This document shows, in pieces, positions 7,566-15,988 of a stretch of DNA of 64,000 bases. How positions within the stretch are numbered: the stretch's first letter is position 1; each line of letters begins with the position of its first letter. A program made the position numbers and the translations under genes. Origin of the DNA: Sphingomonadales bacterium (lineage in GTDB: Bacteria; Bacteroidota; Bacteroidia; Chitinophagales; Chitinophagaceae); NCBI GenBank assembly GCA_016872155.1, contig VHBB01000004.1, forward strand, positions 112,549-176,548, written 5' to 3'. The notes below the pieces were generated by a model. It was not told the origin of the DNA. It made no database searches and saw only the letters and a program-made list of their open reading frames with translations.

Positions 7566-8723
7566 ATGCCTCATTATTATACACTGGGTTCCATTCCGCA
7601 CAAACGCCACACACAGTTTAGAAAGCCCGATGGTACGCTGTACAGCGAGCAATTGTTCTCGACCGAAGGGTTTAGTGACGATTATGCGCTGCTCTATCAT
7701 TGTCATCCTCCCACCCAGATTATTCGTACCGAGCCGCAACAAGACGTGTCGCCTCAGGTCGCAGAAGAAAAAATGCTACAGCATCGCAGCTTCGAAGGAT
7801 TCAAGGTGCCGCGCATAGACGATTACCTGCAAAGTCGAATACCGGTATTGGTCAACGGGGATTGTCATATTGTGCTCGCTGCACCCCAAAAAAGTACCAC
7901 CGATTATTTTTACAAGAATACCGATGCCGACGAAATGATCTTCGTGCACGAGGGCAGCGGTAAAGTAATTACGCAATACGGTCAACTCCCCTTTAGCTAC
8001 GGTGATTATATCGTGTTGCCTCGGGGCACCATTTATCAAATTCATTTCGATACCCCCGATAACCGTCTCTTTATTGTAGAATCGTTTACACCGCTTCGCT
8101 ATCCTAAGCGCTACACCAGTCGTCGCGGGCAGCTAATGGAGCATTCGCCCTACTGTGAAAGAGATATTCGTCCGCCCCAAGATCTTTTGACCATTGACCA
8201 GAAAGGCGATTTTCTAATCAAGGCCAAAAAGAAGGGAATCCTTTACGGACTTCATTATGGCACACATCCTTTCGATGTGGTGGGATGGGATGGTTGTTGC
8301 TATCCGTTTATTTTTTCCATTCACGATTTTGAGCCTATTACCGGAAGGGTACATATGCCTCCGCCCATTCACCAGACCTTCGAGACCGATGCCTTTGTGG
8401 TCTGTTCTTTTGTGCCTCGTCTTTTCGATTATCATCCGCAAGCCATTCCCGCTCCCTACAATCACTCTAATATCGACAGCGATGAGGTTATTTACTATGT
8501 GGATGGCGATTTTATGAGCCGCAAATCGGTGACCCGGGGTATGATTACCCTGCATCCGGCCGGTATTCCGCATGGTCCGCATCCGGGGGCGGTCGAAAAA
8601 AGTATCGGTGCCAAAGAGACGAAAGAGCTGGCCGTTATGGTCGATACCTTTCGGCCCCTGATGCTAACCCGGCAGGCGCTGGAGATCGAGAACCAGAACT
8701 ACGTGATGAGCTGGGCCGAATAG
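7566..8723 (+). CDS. hmgA: Homogentisate 1,2-dioxygenase
   Basis: Opens the aromatic ring of homogentisate to give maleylacetoacetate in tyrosine/phenylalanine breakdown, using non-haem Fe(II) and O2. The 385-residue protein has the family double-cupin layout. The iron-binding region is visible: HSNIDSDEVIYYVDGDF (His and Glu) and ITLHPAGIPHGPHPG (His), together with the upstream HMPPPIHQTFET segment and an N-terminal cupin strand ADEMIFVHEGSG. Length is at the shorter end (bacterial types about 380-440), as usual for the Bacteroidota form. No other tyrosine catabolic gene (fahA, maiA, hpd) is adjacent in the window, so the pathway is not clustered here. Possibly transcribed with the preceding membrane protein gene. 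Confidence 0.95.
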   Translation: MPHYYTLGSIPHKRHTQFRKPDGTLYSEQLFSTEGFSDDYALLYHCHPPTQIIRTEPQQDVSPQVAEEKMLQHRSFEGFKVPRIDDYLQSRIPVLVNGDCHIVLAAPQKSTTDYFYKNTDADEMIFVHEGSGKVITQYGQLPFSYGDYIVLPRGTIYQIHFDTPDNRLFIVESFTPLRYPKRYTSRRGQLMEHSPYCERDIRPPQDLLTIDQKGDFLIKAKKKGILYGLHYGTHPFDVVGWDGCCYPFIFSIHDFEPITGRVHMPPPIHQTFETDAFVVCSFVPRLFDYHPQAIPAPYNHSNIDSDEVIYYVDGDFMSRKSVTRGMITLHPAGIPHGPHPGAVEKSIGAKETKELAVMVDTFRPLMLTRQALEIENQNYVMSWAE

Positions 8724-8866
8724 GGGGGGCTGCAAGTGCGAGCCGCTATTGCCCCTTAAACTGCTGATAATCATATAAATAAGACCCTTATCCGACATCC
8801 GGGCCCGGGTTTTCCACCTTCGGGGAAAAAATCGGCCATTTTCTTCGTTATTCCCTGATAACGACC

Positions 8867-8874
8867 TATCTTTG
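8867..8874 (+). promoter_or_regulatory. -7 element (TATCTTTG) of the infA-rplQ operon
   Basis: Exact TAnnTTTG, 16 nt before the infA ATG at 8891. The preceding 8724-8866 carries no gene; it has a GC-rich patch (TCCGGGCCCGGG near 8801-8812) and a TTTTCC...GGAAAA inverted repeat. Confidence 0.65.
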
Positions 8875-8890
8875 CACCCCTTAAAATCGT

Positions 8891-9109
8891 ATGTCGAAAC
8901 AACCGCTGATCAAGCAAGATGGAATAATTCTGGAAGCATTGTCCAATGCCATGTTCAGAGTCAAGCTTGAAAACGGTCACGAGATCCTGGCGACCATCTC
9001 TGGAAAAATGAGGATGCACTACATCCGTATTTTACCCGGCGATAAAGTAGGAGTAGAACTTTCGCCCTACGATCTGACAAGGGGTCGGATCAATTTCCGA
9101 TACAAGTAA
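8891..9109 (+). CDS. infA: Translation initiation factor IF-1
   Basis: 72 residues, the standard length of IF-1, an OB-fold protein that binds the A site of the 30S subunit during initiation. The family sequence is clear: [20 protein letters not shown], then [19 protein letters not shown] and [18 protein letters not shown]. First gene of the ribosomal block, with its own -7 element at 8867-8874. In many Bacteroidota infA sits behind secY and map; here hmgA is upstream instead, so this block has been separated from the spc operon. rpmJ follows after 19 nt. Confidence 0.98.
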   Translation: MSKQPLIKQDGIILEALSNAMFRVKLENGHEILATISGKMRMHYIRILPGDKVGVELSPYDLTRGRINFRYK

Positions 9110-9128
9110 GACCGAAAAAAACAACAAG

Positions 9129-9245
9129 ATGAAAGTAAGAGCCTCCATCAAAAAGCGCAGCGTGGACTGTAAGATCGTCCGTCGCAAAGGCAAGCTGTAC
9201 ATCATTAACAAAAAAAATCCCCGCTTCAAGCAGCGCCAGGGATAA
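9129..9245 (+). CDS. rpmJ: 50S ribosomal protein L36
   Basis: A 38-codon gene. The product begins [19 protein letters not shown] and ends [10 protein letters not shown], unmistakable L36. Of the zinc-ligand set (CxxC...C...H) of the C+ form, only one Cys (residue 14) remains and the ligand His is gone, so this is the zinc-free C- form; such paralogues are linked to zinc economy in other bacteria, but Bacteroidota commonly carry this type as their main copy. It lies between infA and rpsM with 19 and 36 nt gaps, as expected for the operon. Confidence 0.97.
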   Translation: MKVRASIKKRSVDCKIVRRKGKLYIINKKNPRFKQRQG

Positions 9246-9281
9246 TCCACGTTAATAACCATTCAACAATAAAAAACTACT

Positions 9282-9662
9282 ATGGCTCGTATTGCCGGTG
9301 TTGATTTACCAAAAAACAAAAGAGGAGAGATCGGTCTCACCTATATCTTCGGAATTGGCCCTGCCACTGCCCGTTACATTCTCGATAAGCACAACATTGA
9401 TCGTAATAAAAAAGTGCACGAGTGGAACGACGATGAGCTCAACGCCATTCGTACTGTGATTACCGAAGAGCTGAAAGTAGAAGGTCAACTCCGTTCCGAA
9501 GTGCAAATGAGCATCAAGCGTCTGCTCGATATCGCTTGCTACCGCGGTCTTCGTCACCGTAAAGGGTTGCCCGTTCGTGGTCAGCGTACCAAGACCAACA
9601 GCCGTACGCGTAAAGGAAAACGTAAAACCGTTGCCGGTAAGAAGAAGGCAGCTAAAAAATAA
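9282..9662 (+). CDS. rpsM: 30S ribosomal protein S13
   Basis: 126 residues. S13 sits in the head of the 30S subunit and contacts the 50S subunit (bridge B1) and P-site tRNA. The family pattern is complete: [25 protein letters not shown] start, [11 protein letters not shown] helix-hairpin-helix, [15 protein letters not shown], and the basic signature [20 protein letters not shown], followed by a Lys/Arg-rich tail ([14 protein letters not shown]) that reaches tRNA. Placed in the alpha-operon order between rpmJ and rpsK, 23 nt before rpsK. Confidence 0.98.
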   Translation: MARIAGVDLPKNKRGEIGLTYIFGIGPATARYILDKHNIDRNKKVHEWNDDELNAIRTVITEELKVEGQLRSEVQMSIKRLLDIACYRGLRHRKGLPVRGQRTKTNSRTRKGKRKTVAGKKKAAKK

Positions 9663-9685
9663 TTAACTGAAGTCATTCAATCATC

Positions 9686-10096
9686 ATGGCAAAAGCACAA
9701 CAACAGCAACCCAGCGCCAAGGCCGCCGCTAAGAAAAGAGTGGTAAAAGTAGATGCCTACGGCGATGCCCACATCTCTGCTACCTTTAATAATATCATCA
9801 TCAGTCTTACCAATAAGACCGGTCAGGTGATCTCTTGGAGCAGTGCCGGTAAGATGGGATTTCGTGGATCAAAGAAGAATACCCCCTATGCCGCTCAAAC
9901 GGCCGCTGCCGATGCAGCCCGAGCTGCATTCGATGCAGGTCTCAAGCGCGTAGATGTGTATGTAAAAGGTCCTGGTTCGGGTCGTGAAGGTGCCATCCGC
10001 TCGCTGTCACAAAGTGGTATCGAGGTGGTGATGATCAAGGATGTAACACCGATGCCTCACAACGGTTGCCGTCCTCCGAAGAAGAGAAGGGTATAA
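9686..10096 (+). CDS. rpsK: 30S ribosomal protein S11
   Basis: 136 residues. S11 forms part of the 30S platform near the E site. The N-terminus is longer and rich in Gln/Ala/Lys ([17 protein letters not shown]), typical of this phylum, followed by conserved [57 protein letters not shown] and the C-terminal [18 protein letters not shown]. The next gene, rpsD, is unusually far away (114 nt) compared with the 19-36 nt spacing elsewhere in the operon; see the rpsD leader entry. Confidence 0.98.
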   Translation: MAKAQQQQPSAKAAAKKRVVKVDAYGDAHISATFNNIIISLTNKTGQVISWSSAGKMGFRGSKKNTPYAAQTAAADAARAAFDAGLKRVDVYVKGPGSGREGAIRSLSQSGIEVVMIKDVTPMPHNGCRPPKKRRV

Positions 10097-10210
10097 TTTA
10101 CATATACGCCATTTGCGTTTCATTTTATAAAAGGGTGCGCGATTAATTTTTTAAAAGCTTTTTACCGATCGCGACACCGGTTTTTAAAAAAGCTTAAATG
10201 AACAATCACT
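10097..10210 (+). promoter_or_regulatory. Structured leader before rpsD, possible S4-responsive element
   Basis: A 114-nt gene-free gap within a tightly packed operon. It contains an AT-rich hairpin: 5' arm GCTTTTTACCG (10157-10167), loop ATCGCGACAC (10168-10177), 3' arm starting CGGT (10178-10181) and, after a short bulge, AAAAAGC (10187-10193). The loop can also pair with upstream CGCGAT (10138-10143 with 10168-10173), which would make a pseudoknot. In Escherichia coli S4 represses its operon through a pseudoknot in an mRNA leader. That the present leader does the same is inference from position and hand-drawn pairing. Simple spacer or an internal promoter region are alternatives. Confidence 0.4.
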
Positions 10211-10816
10211 ATGGCAAGGTACAATGGTCCTAAGACCAAGATCTCCCGTATTTTCGGGGAGCCCATTTTGGGCAATGGAAAATGGCTGGGTAAGAACAGT
10301 AATCCTCCCGGTCAGCATGGAGAAAAGCGTAAGCGTAAATCGCTTGGCGAGTATGCGCTGCAATTGCGCGAAAAGCAAAAAGCCAAATACACGTACGGTG
10401 TATTAGAAAAACAATTCCGTAAAACATTCGAAGAGGCCGCCCGTCGCAAAGGGGTAACCGGCGAAAACCTGATTCAACTGCTCGAAGCGCGGTTAGACAA
10501 TACGGTATTTCGTATGGGAATCGCCCCCTCTCGTCCTGCTGCCCGTCAGTTGGTTAGTCATAAGCACGTCGAGGTAAATGGCAAGGTGGTCAACGTACCC
10601 TCTTTTCAATTGAAGCCCGGCGATGTGGTAACCATCAAGATCAGCAGTAAAGAGCGCGCTTCCATTGCCGGAGCCGTTCGGGGAAAGAATCCTAAGTTCA
10701 ACTGGCTCGATTTTAACGAGACCGCAGGCAAGGGAACCTTTATCGCTTATCCCGAAAGAGAGAGCGTACCCGAGAATATCAAGGAGCAACTGATTGTCGA
10801 ATTATACTCTAAGTAA
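10211..10816 (+). CDS. rpsD: 30S ribosomal protein S4
   Basis: 201 residues. S4 is a primary 16S rRNA binding protein that starts assembly of the 30S body and, in several bacteria, represses its own operon. The N-terminal region lacks the zinc-binding cysteines seen in some S4 proteins. The S4 RNA-binding domain is clear in the middle: LEARLDNTVFRMGIAPSRPA, ARQLVSHKHVEVNGKVVNVPS and LKPGDVVTIK. The C-terminus (IVELYSK) is standard. The long structured gap before it suggests separate control within the operon. Confidence 0.98.
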   Translation: MARYNGPKTKISRIFGEPILGNGKWLGKNSNPPGQHGEKRKRKSLGEYALQLREKQKAKYTYGVLEKQFRKTFEEAARRKGVTGENLIQLLEARLDNTVFRMGIAPSRPAARQLVSHKHVEVNGKVVNVPSFQLKPGDVVTIKISSKERASIAGAVRGKNPKFNWLDFNETAGKGTFIAYPERESVPENIKEQLIVELYSK

Positions 10817-10854
10817 TAACGAGGAGTTTTTATTACCATTTAAAGTAATCAACT

Positions 10855-11856
10855 ATGGCCATCCTTAATTTTCAAAAGCCCGATAAGATCATTCTTCAGA
10901 AGTCTTCTGATTTCAATGCCCAGTTCGAGTTTCGACCGCTAGAGCCCGGTTATGGTGTTACCATCGGTAATGCCCTGCGTCGTGTTTTGCTCAATTCTCT
11001 CGAGGGGTATACCATTGTAGGCGTTAAGATCGAAGGGGTCGATCATGAGTTCGCCACCCTCAAGGGCGTGAGCGAGGACGTAGTAGAGATGTTGTTGAAC
11101 TTAAAGCAGGTTCGTTTCAAGAAATTGGGCGACCAAGAGGTGAGTAGCGAAAAGATCAGTCTCTCTATTAAGAATAAGACCGAGTTTACCGCTGCCCTGA
11201 TCGGTGACAATACCCAGTCTTTTCAGATTATGAATCCCGATCTGCTCATCTGTACGCTTGATAGTTCGGCCCGTCTCGATATGGAGTTGACCATCGGCAA
11301 AGGACGCGGATATGTTTCTGCAGAAGATAATAAGCCCAAAGAAGCACCGCTGGGGTATATACCCGTAGATGCGATCTACACGCCCATCAAAAATGTTAAG
11401 TATAGCATCGAGAATACCCGTGTAGAGCAGCGTACCGACTTCGAAAAGCTGATCATGGAAGTGGCTACCGATGGTACCATTCATCCCGAAGAGGCCGTTA
11501 AGCAAGCCTCTCGCATTCTGATTCAGCATTTGATGATCATTACCGACGAGAACATTACGTTCGATAATAAAGAAGAAAAGAAAGAGGACCTGGTCGATGA
11601 GCAGACCCTGCAGTTACGCAAGGTGTTGAAGACTCCGCTCGAAGATCTCGATCTTTCGGTGCGTGCCTTTAACTGTCTAAAAGCCGCTAAGATCAATTCA
11701 CTGAGTGAATTGGTTCAGTACGAGCAAGAAGACCTGATGAAGTTCCGCAACTTCGGACAAAAGTCACTTTCTGAGATCGAGCAAGTGCTCTCTGAAAGAG
11801 GATTACATTTCGGAATGGACCTGGTAAAACTGGGGATCGACCTGAGTGAATTTTAA
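10855..11856 (+). CDS. rpoA: DNA-directed RNA polymerase alpha subunit
   Basis: 333 residues, full-length. The N-terminal domain (about 1-230) dimerises and nucleates assembly of beta and beta-prime: FRPLEPGYGVTIGNALRRVLLNSLEG is the classic motif. A charged linker (KEEKKEDLVDEQ) leads to the C-terminal domain (about 255-333), which binds upstream DNA and activators: LDLSVRAFNCLKAAKI, LVQYEQEDLMKFRNFGQKS and LSEIEQVLSERGL. It lies 38 nt after rpsD and 81 nt before rplQ. Confidence 0.98.
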   Translation: MAILNFQKPDKIILQKSSDFNAQFEFRPLEPGYGVTIGNALRRVLLNSLEGYTIVGVKIEGVDHEFATLKGVSEDVVEMLLNLKQVRFKKLGDQEVSSEKISLSIKNKTEFTAALIGDNTQSFQIMNPDLLICTLDSSARLDMELTIGKGRGYVSAEDNKPKEAPLGYIPVDAIYTPIKNVKYSIENTRVEQRTDFEKLIMEVATDGTIHPEEAVKQASRILIQHLMIITDENITFDNKEEKKEDLVDEQTLQLRKVLKTPLEDLDLSVRAFNCLKAAKINSLSELVQYEQEDLMKFRNFGQKSLSEIEQVLSERGLHFGMDLVKLGIDLSEF

Positions 11857-11937
11857 TTTTATTCAATAACGCTTCTCCGCAATAGAAGCAACCCCTGCAA
11901 TTCCTGACACGGTGCAGCGGCTTAAAAAACAAATTTC

Positions 11938-12426
11938 ATGCGTCACGGAGACAAAGTAAACAACCTCGGCAGAAAGAAAGCCCATCGCGATGCGTTGCTG
12001 AGCAATCTGGCCTGCCAACTTATTACACACAAGCGTATCGTAACTACGACCGCCAAGGCCAAGGCTCTGCGCGTATATGTAGAACCCATCATCACCAAGG
12101 CCAAAGAAAATACGACCAACCAGCGTCGGGTGGTGTTCAGCTACCTGCAAGACAAAGAAGCCGTTAAGGAACTCTTTGGTGCGGTGGCCGAGAAAGTGGC
12201 CGGTCGCCCCGGTGGCTACACGCGCATTATCAAATTAAGATTTCGCACCGGTGATAACGCCGATACTTCTATGATCGAGTTGGTAGACTTTAACGAGATC
12301 TACGGTAAGGGTAAAGGCGAAGAGAAAGCAACGGCCAAAAAGACTCGTCGCTCGGGTGCGCGCAAGAAAGCAGCTGCGCCCGCAGTTACGGAGACTCCTG
12401 CTGCCGAAGCTCCTGCCGCCGAGTAA
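11938..12426 (+). CDS. rplQ: 50S ribosomal protein L17
   Basis: 162 residues. The L17 core occupies about residues 1-120: [66 protein letters not shown]-terminal extension of about 40 residues rich in Lys and Ala ([18 protein letters not shown], then Glu/Ala/Pro-rich end) follows; such tails are common in Bacteroidota L17. It is the last ribosomal gene of the block and is followed after 34 nt by aguB. Confidence 0.97.
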   Translation: MRHGDKVNNLGRKKAHRDALLSNLACQLITHKRIVTTTAKAKALRVYVEPIITKAKENTTNQRRVVFSYLQDKEAVKELFGAVAEKVAGRPGGYTRIIKLRFRTGDNADTSMIELVDFNEIYGKGKGEEKATAKKTRRSGARKKAAAPAVTETPAAEAPAAE

Positions 12427-12460
12427 GACCTTTTTATCTTATTATAGTGATGCCCCGCCT

Positions 12461-13336
12461 ATGAGAACGGTATCGGTAGGATTGGTTCAGATGAGCTGTT
12501 CCGGCAATAAAGCGGATAACCTCAACAAAGCCATTCATGCAATAGAGCAGGCAGCCGCCAAAGGAGCCAAGCTGATCTGTTTACAAGAGCTGTTCACCTC
12601 GCTTTATTTTTGCGACGTGGAGGCCTACGAGAATTTTAAACTGGCCGAACCCATTCCCGGTCCTTCTACCGAAGCATTACAATTGGTTGCCGAGCGGTTA
12701 GGGGTAGTTATTGTTGCCTCCTTGTTCGAAAAAAGGGCCGAAGGTCTTTATCATAATACCACGGCGGTCATCGATGCAGACGGCACCTATCTGGGCAAGT
12801 ATCGTAAGATGCATATTCCTGACGATCCGGCCTATTACGAGAAATTTTATTTTACACCCGGAGATCTCGGATACAAAGTTTTCAAAACAAAATTTGCGAC
12901 CATTGGAGTGCTAATCTGTTGGGATCAGTGGTATCCCGAAGCGGCCCGCATTACAGCGCTAATGGGTGCAGAGATTCTTTTTTATCCCACGGCCATTGGT
13001 TGGGCCACCAGCCAAGACAGTGCCACTAACACCGAACAATACAATGCATGGCAAACCATGCAGCGTAGTCATGCCGTTGCCAATGGTGTGCATGTGGTCA
13101 GCGTTAATCGAGTTGGTCTCGAGCAAAATGGGGCCATGCAGTTTTGGGGCGGCTCGTTTGTATCCAATCCCTTTGGTACGTTACTGTGGCAAGGTTCGCA
13201 CGACAACGAAGAGACCGCGGTGGTAACTATCGACTTGTCTAAGACCGATCATTACCGTACGCACTGGCCTTTTTTGCGCGACCGTCGTATTGACTCGTAT
13301 CAGCCCATCACTAAGCGTTACGTAGATGAGAGCTGA
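12461..13336 (+). CDS. aguB: N-carbamoylputrescine amidase
   Basis: 291-residue nitrilase-superfamily enzyme that hydrolyses N-carbamoylputrescine to putrescine, CO2 and ammonia. The catalytic triad is visible: Glu in ICLQELFTSLYFC, Lys in YRKMHIPDDPAYYEKFYF and Cys at about 153 in VLICWDQWYPEAAR. The signature YFCDVEAYENF near the N-terminus fits AguB rather than other nitrilase branches. The frame extends upstream into rplQ (to 12356); I choose the ATG at 12461 (MRTVSVGLVQMSC), where family similarity begins. Its end overlaps the start of aguA by 11 nt, showing a translationally coupled pair. Together AguA and AguB convert agmatine to putrescine. Confidence 0.93.
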   Translation: MRTVSVGLVQMSCSGNKADNLNKAIHAIEQAAAKGAKLICLQELFTSLYFCDVEAYENFKLAEPIPGPSTEALQLVAERLGVVIVASLFEKRAEGLYHNTTAVIDADGTYLGKYRKMHIPDDPAYYEKFYFTPGDLGYKVFKTKFATIGVLICWDQWYPEAARITALMGAEILFYPTAIGWATSQDSATNTEQYNAWQTMQRSHAVANGVHVVSVNRVGLEQNGAMQFWGGSFVSNPFGTLLWQGSHDNEETAVVTIDLSKTDHYRTHWPFLRDRRIDSYQPITKRYVDES

Positions 13337-14378
13337 GCAGCGCACACCCCGCGAATTGGGTTATTTTTTTCCGGCAGAATTTGCACCCCATGCAGCCACC
13401 TGGCTTAGCTGGCCTCATAAAGAGGCATCCTGGCCCGGCAAGATCCAATCTATTTATCCCAGCTACGTTCGGTTTATCAAAGAGCTGACCAATGGCGAAC
13501 AGGTCAAGATCAACGTGGCGGATGCAGCTATGCAGCAGCAGGCTACCGATTGGTTGATTCGTTTCGATGTCGACCTTTCGAAAGTGGAATTTTTTCATCA
13601 TCCTACCAATGATGCGTGGTGTAGAGATCATGGTCCTGCTTTTTTGATCAATCCGACCGCAACGCAAAAAAAAGGAATCGTCGATTGGGGCTATAACGCC
13701 TGGGGCAATAAATATCCTCCCTACGATCTCGATGATGTGATACCGACCCGCATTGCCGAGCACTACCATTTGCCCTTGTGGCACCCGGGTATCGTGATGG
13801 AAGGAGGAAGTGTGGAGTTTAACGGCGCTGGCGCTTTACTAACCTCTACGGCCTGTTTATTGAATCCTAATCGTAATCCACAGCTACAGCAAGACCAGAT
13901 CGAGCACTACTTGCGTAATTACTACGGGGTGGAGCAAATTCTCTGGGTAGACGAGGGTATTGTAGGTGACGATACTGATGGTCATATCGATGATACGGTG
14001 CGGTTCGTAAATGCAGACACGGTGCTGGCCACGGTCGAGTCCGATCGTACCGATGAAAATTACGAGCTGCTGCAAACCAATCTTCGACAACTCAAAGCCA
14101 TGCGATTGACGGGCAACCGCTCGCTCAACATTATCGAACTTCCGATGCCTCCCGCCCTCTATTACGAAGGCCAGCGTTTGCCTTGTTCTTACGCTAATTT
14201 CTACATTGCCAATCGTTCGGTAATTGTGCCGGTCTTTAATTGCAAGCAAGACGAAACGGCCCTACGCATTATTGCGAACTGTTTTCCGGACAGAGACGTG
14301 GTGGGTATCGATTCGGTCGATATTATCTGGGGGTTGGGTAGTTTCCATTGCCTAAGCCAGCAAGAACCGCTGGTATAA
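13326..14378 (+). CDS. aguA: Agmatine deiminase (PAD_porph family)
   Basis: 350 residues. Converts agmatine to N-carbamoylputrescine and ammonia, the step before AguB. It is a guanidine-modifying pentein-fold enzyme with the family residues: WLSWPHKEASWPG near the N-terminus, NDAWCRDHGPAFLI (substrate-binding Asp), EGGSVEFNG, GDDTDGHIDDTVRF (catalytic His) and the C-terminal GLGSFHCLSQQEP with the nucleophilic Cys at about 342. The ATG lies 11 nt inside the end of aguB. A protein-arginine deiminase function, as in the Porphyromonas namesake, is unlikely given the length and the aguB neighbour. No arginine decarboxylase (speA) is in the window. Confidence 0.93.
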   Translation: MRAEQRTPRELGYFFPAEFAPHAATWLSWPHKEASWPGKIQSIYPSYVRFIKELTNGEQVKINVADAAMQQQATDWLIRFDVDLSKVEFFHHPTNDAWCRDHGPAFLINPTATQKKGIVDWGYNAWGNKYPPYDLDDVIPTRIAEHYHLPLWHPGIVMEGGSVEFNGAGALLTSTACLLNPNRNPQLQQDQIEHYLRNYYGVEQILWVDEGIVGDDTDGHIDDTVRFVNADTVLATVESDRTDENYELLQTNLRQLKAMRLTGNRSLNIIELPMPPALYYEGQRLPCSYANFYIANRSVIVPVFNCKQDETALRIIANCFPDRDVVGIDSVDIIWGLGSFHCLSQQEPLV

Positions 14379-14456
14379 TTTGTGCACATCTTTGCCGAAC
14401 GATAGGGGCAAATACATTACTTTTATGCAATTTGTTTTTACCGCCAATCATAGCCT

Positions 14457-15563
14457 ATGCCTTCTTCTTCGACCCCGGCCTTGCTGGTACTTGCTGACGG
14501 AACCGTTCATCAGGGGCTGGCTTTTGGTGCCATCGGTACCACTACCGGCGAGATCTGCTTTAATACCGGTATGACCGGGTATCAAGAAGTATTTACCGAT
14601 CCCAGTTATTTTGGGCAGATCCTGATTATGAATACGGCGCATGTTGGCAATTATGGCGTTAAAGATCTCGATGTCGAATCTGATAGCATCAAGATTAGCG
14701 GGCTGGTGGGCAGAAACCTAGAGGCACTCTATTCTCGTCGTCAGGCATCGGCCTCTTTGCAAGCGTATTTGCAGGAAAGTGGAATCGTATCCATTCAAGG
14801 GGTTGATACACGCTCGCTGGTGGCACATATTCGCACCAAGGGTGCCATGAACTGCATTATCTCTTCGGAGACCACCGATATCGAAGCCTTAAAAAAGAAA
14901 GTACAGGCTGTACCCAACATGGATGGATTAGAGCTGGCCTCTAAAGTGAGTACGCTCACCGCCTACGAACTGGGTAATACCGGTTCGGACATCCGCATTG
15001 CGGTTATGGACTATGGGGTCAAGCGAAATATCTTACAGTGCATGGTCGAGCGCGGTGCCCATGTAAAAGTTTTTCCGGCCCGCACCTCGCTGCAAGAAGT
15101 AAAACAGTTTCAACCCAACGGTTATTTTATCTCGAACGGACCTGGCGATCCGGCCCCAATGGAGTATGCGGTCTCGATGGTCAAAGAGGTGATGAAAGAA
15201 GGCAAGCCCTTATTCGGAATTTGTCTGGGGCATCAGTTGTTGGCGCTGGCCAATGGTATTCCTACTTTTAAAATGCATCATGGTCACCGCGGGCTCAACC
15301 ACCCGGTCAAGAACCTCGAGACCGGACGCTCAGAGATCACTACGCAAAATCATGGCTTTGGGGTAGATCCTGTTGCCGTAAAAAAAGCCGATCATATTCA
15401 GGTTACGCACGTCAATCTCAATGATCAATCGATAGAGGGTATCCGGGTAAAAGGAAAGCCCGCCTTTTCGGTACAATACCATCCCGAGGCTACACCGGGT
15501 CCGCACGACAGTCGCTATTTATTCGACCAATTTATCGAGATGATCAAGTCATCAAAAAATTGA
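14457..15563 (+). CDS. carA: Carbamoyl-phosphate synthase small subunit
   Basis: 368 residues. The glutaminase subunit of carbamoyl-phosphate synthetase, feeding ammonia to CarB for pyrimidine and arginine synthesis. The N-terminal CPSase small-chain domain has LADGTVHQGLAFGA and GEICFNTGMTGYQEVFTDPS; the class I amidotransferase domain has FISNGPGDPAPMEYAV, nucleophile Cys at about 256 in LFGICLGHQLLALA, and the His/Glu pair in SVQYHPEATPGPHDS. carB is not adjacent, so the two subunits are encoded apart. aroQ begins 2 nt after the stop. In many Bacteroidota carA follows rplQ directly; here aguBA lies between. Confidence 0.96.
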   Translation: MPSSSTPALLVLADGTVHQGLAFGAIGTTTGEICFNTGMTGYQEVFTDPSYFGQILIMNTAHVGNYGVKDLDVESDSIKISGLVGRNLEALYSRRQASASLQAYLQESGIVSIQGVDTRSLVAHIRTKGAMNCIISSETTDIEALKKKVQAVPNMDGLELASKVSTLTAYELGNTGSDIRIAVMDYGVKRNILQCMVERGAHVKVFPARTSLQEVKQFQPNGYFISNGPGDPAPMEYAVSMVKEVMKEGKPLFGICLGHQLLALANGIPTFKMHHGHRGLNHPVKNLETGRSEITTQNHGFGVDPVAVKKADHIQVTHVNLNDQSIEGIRVKGKPAFSVQYHPEATPGPHDSRYLFDQFIEMIKSSKN

Positions 15564-15565
15564 CC

Positions 15566-15988
15566 ATGACCATCGCCATCATCAATGGTCCTAATTTAAA
15601 TCTGCTGGGCAAGCGCGAGCCCGAGGTCTACGGAGCGGTCTCTTTCGACAATTTTTTACTATCACTTCGAGAAAGATTCAAAACCGTAACTATCGAGTAT
15701 TACCAAAGTAATGTCGAAGGAGAACTGATCAACGAGATTCAACGGGCCGGATTTGCCTGTGATGGCATCATTTTAAATCCGGGCGGTTATACCCATACAT
15801 CAGTGGCTATTGGCGATGCGGTAGCAGCCATTAAAGCGCCGGTCGTTGAGGTGCACATCTCTAACGTGCATGCCCGCGAGGAATTTCGAAGACATTCGTT
15901 TGTAAGCCCTAAGGCCGCAGGTATTATCTGCGGGCTCGGGCTCGAGGGCTATGTGCTGGCGCTGGAATGGCTGACCCGGAGACCTTAA
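15566..15988 (+). CDS. aroQ: 3-dehydroquinate dehydratase, type II
   Basis: 140 residues. Third step of the shikimate pathway, removing water from 3-dehydroquinate. Type II signature sequences are present: IINGPNLNLLGKREPEVYG with the catalytic Tyr/Arg loop, YYQSNVEGELINEIQ, LNPGGYTHTSVAI, and PVVEVHISNVHAREEFR followed by the active-site His in RRHSF. I start at the ATG at 15566 instead of a TTG at 15560 that overlaps the carA stop; the gap to carA is then 2 nt, which suggests co-translation. Its end overlaps the convergent BNR-propeller gene by 4 nt. Confidence 0.95.
   Translation: MTIAIINGPNLNLLGKREPEVYGAVSFDNFLLSLRERFKTVTIEYYQSNVEGELINEIQRAGFACDGIILNPGGYTHTSVAIGDAVAAIKAPVVEVHISNVHAREEFRRHSFVSPKAAGIICGLGLEGYVLALEWLTRRP

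Noticed and set aside
8800..8840. GC-rich inverted repeats between hmgA and infA as terminator
   Set aside because: CCGGGCCCGG and TTTTCC/GGAAAA pairings exist but neither is followed by a T-run, so a rho-independent terminator is not supported.
12356..12460. Upstream extension of aguB into rplQ
   Set aside because: The extra 35 codons are the Lys/Ala-rich rplQ tail read in another frame; nitrilase similarity begins at the ATG at 12461.
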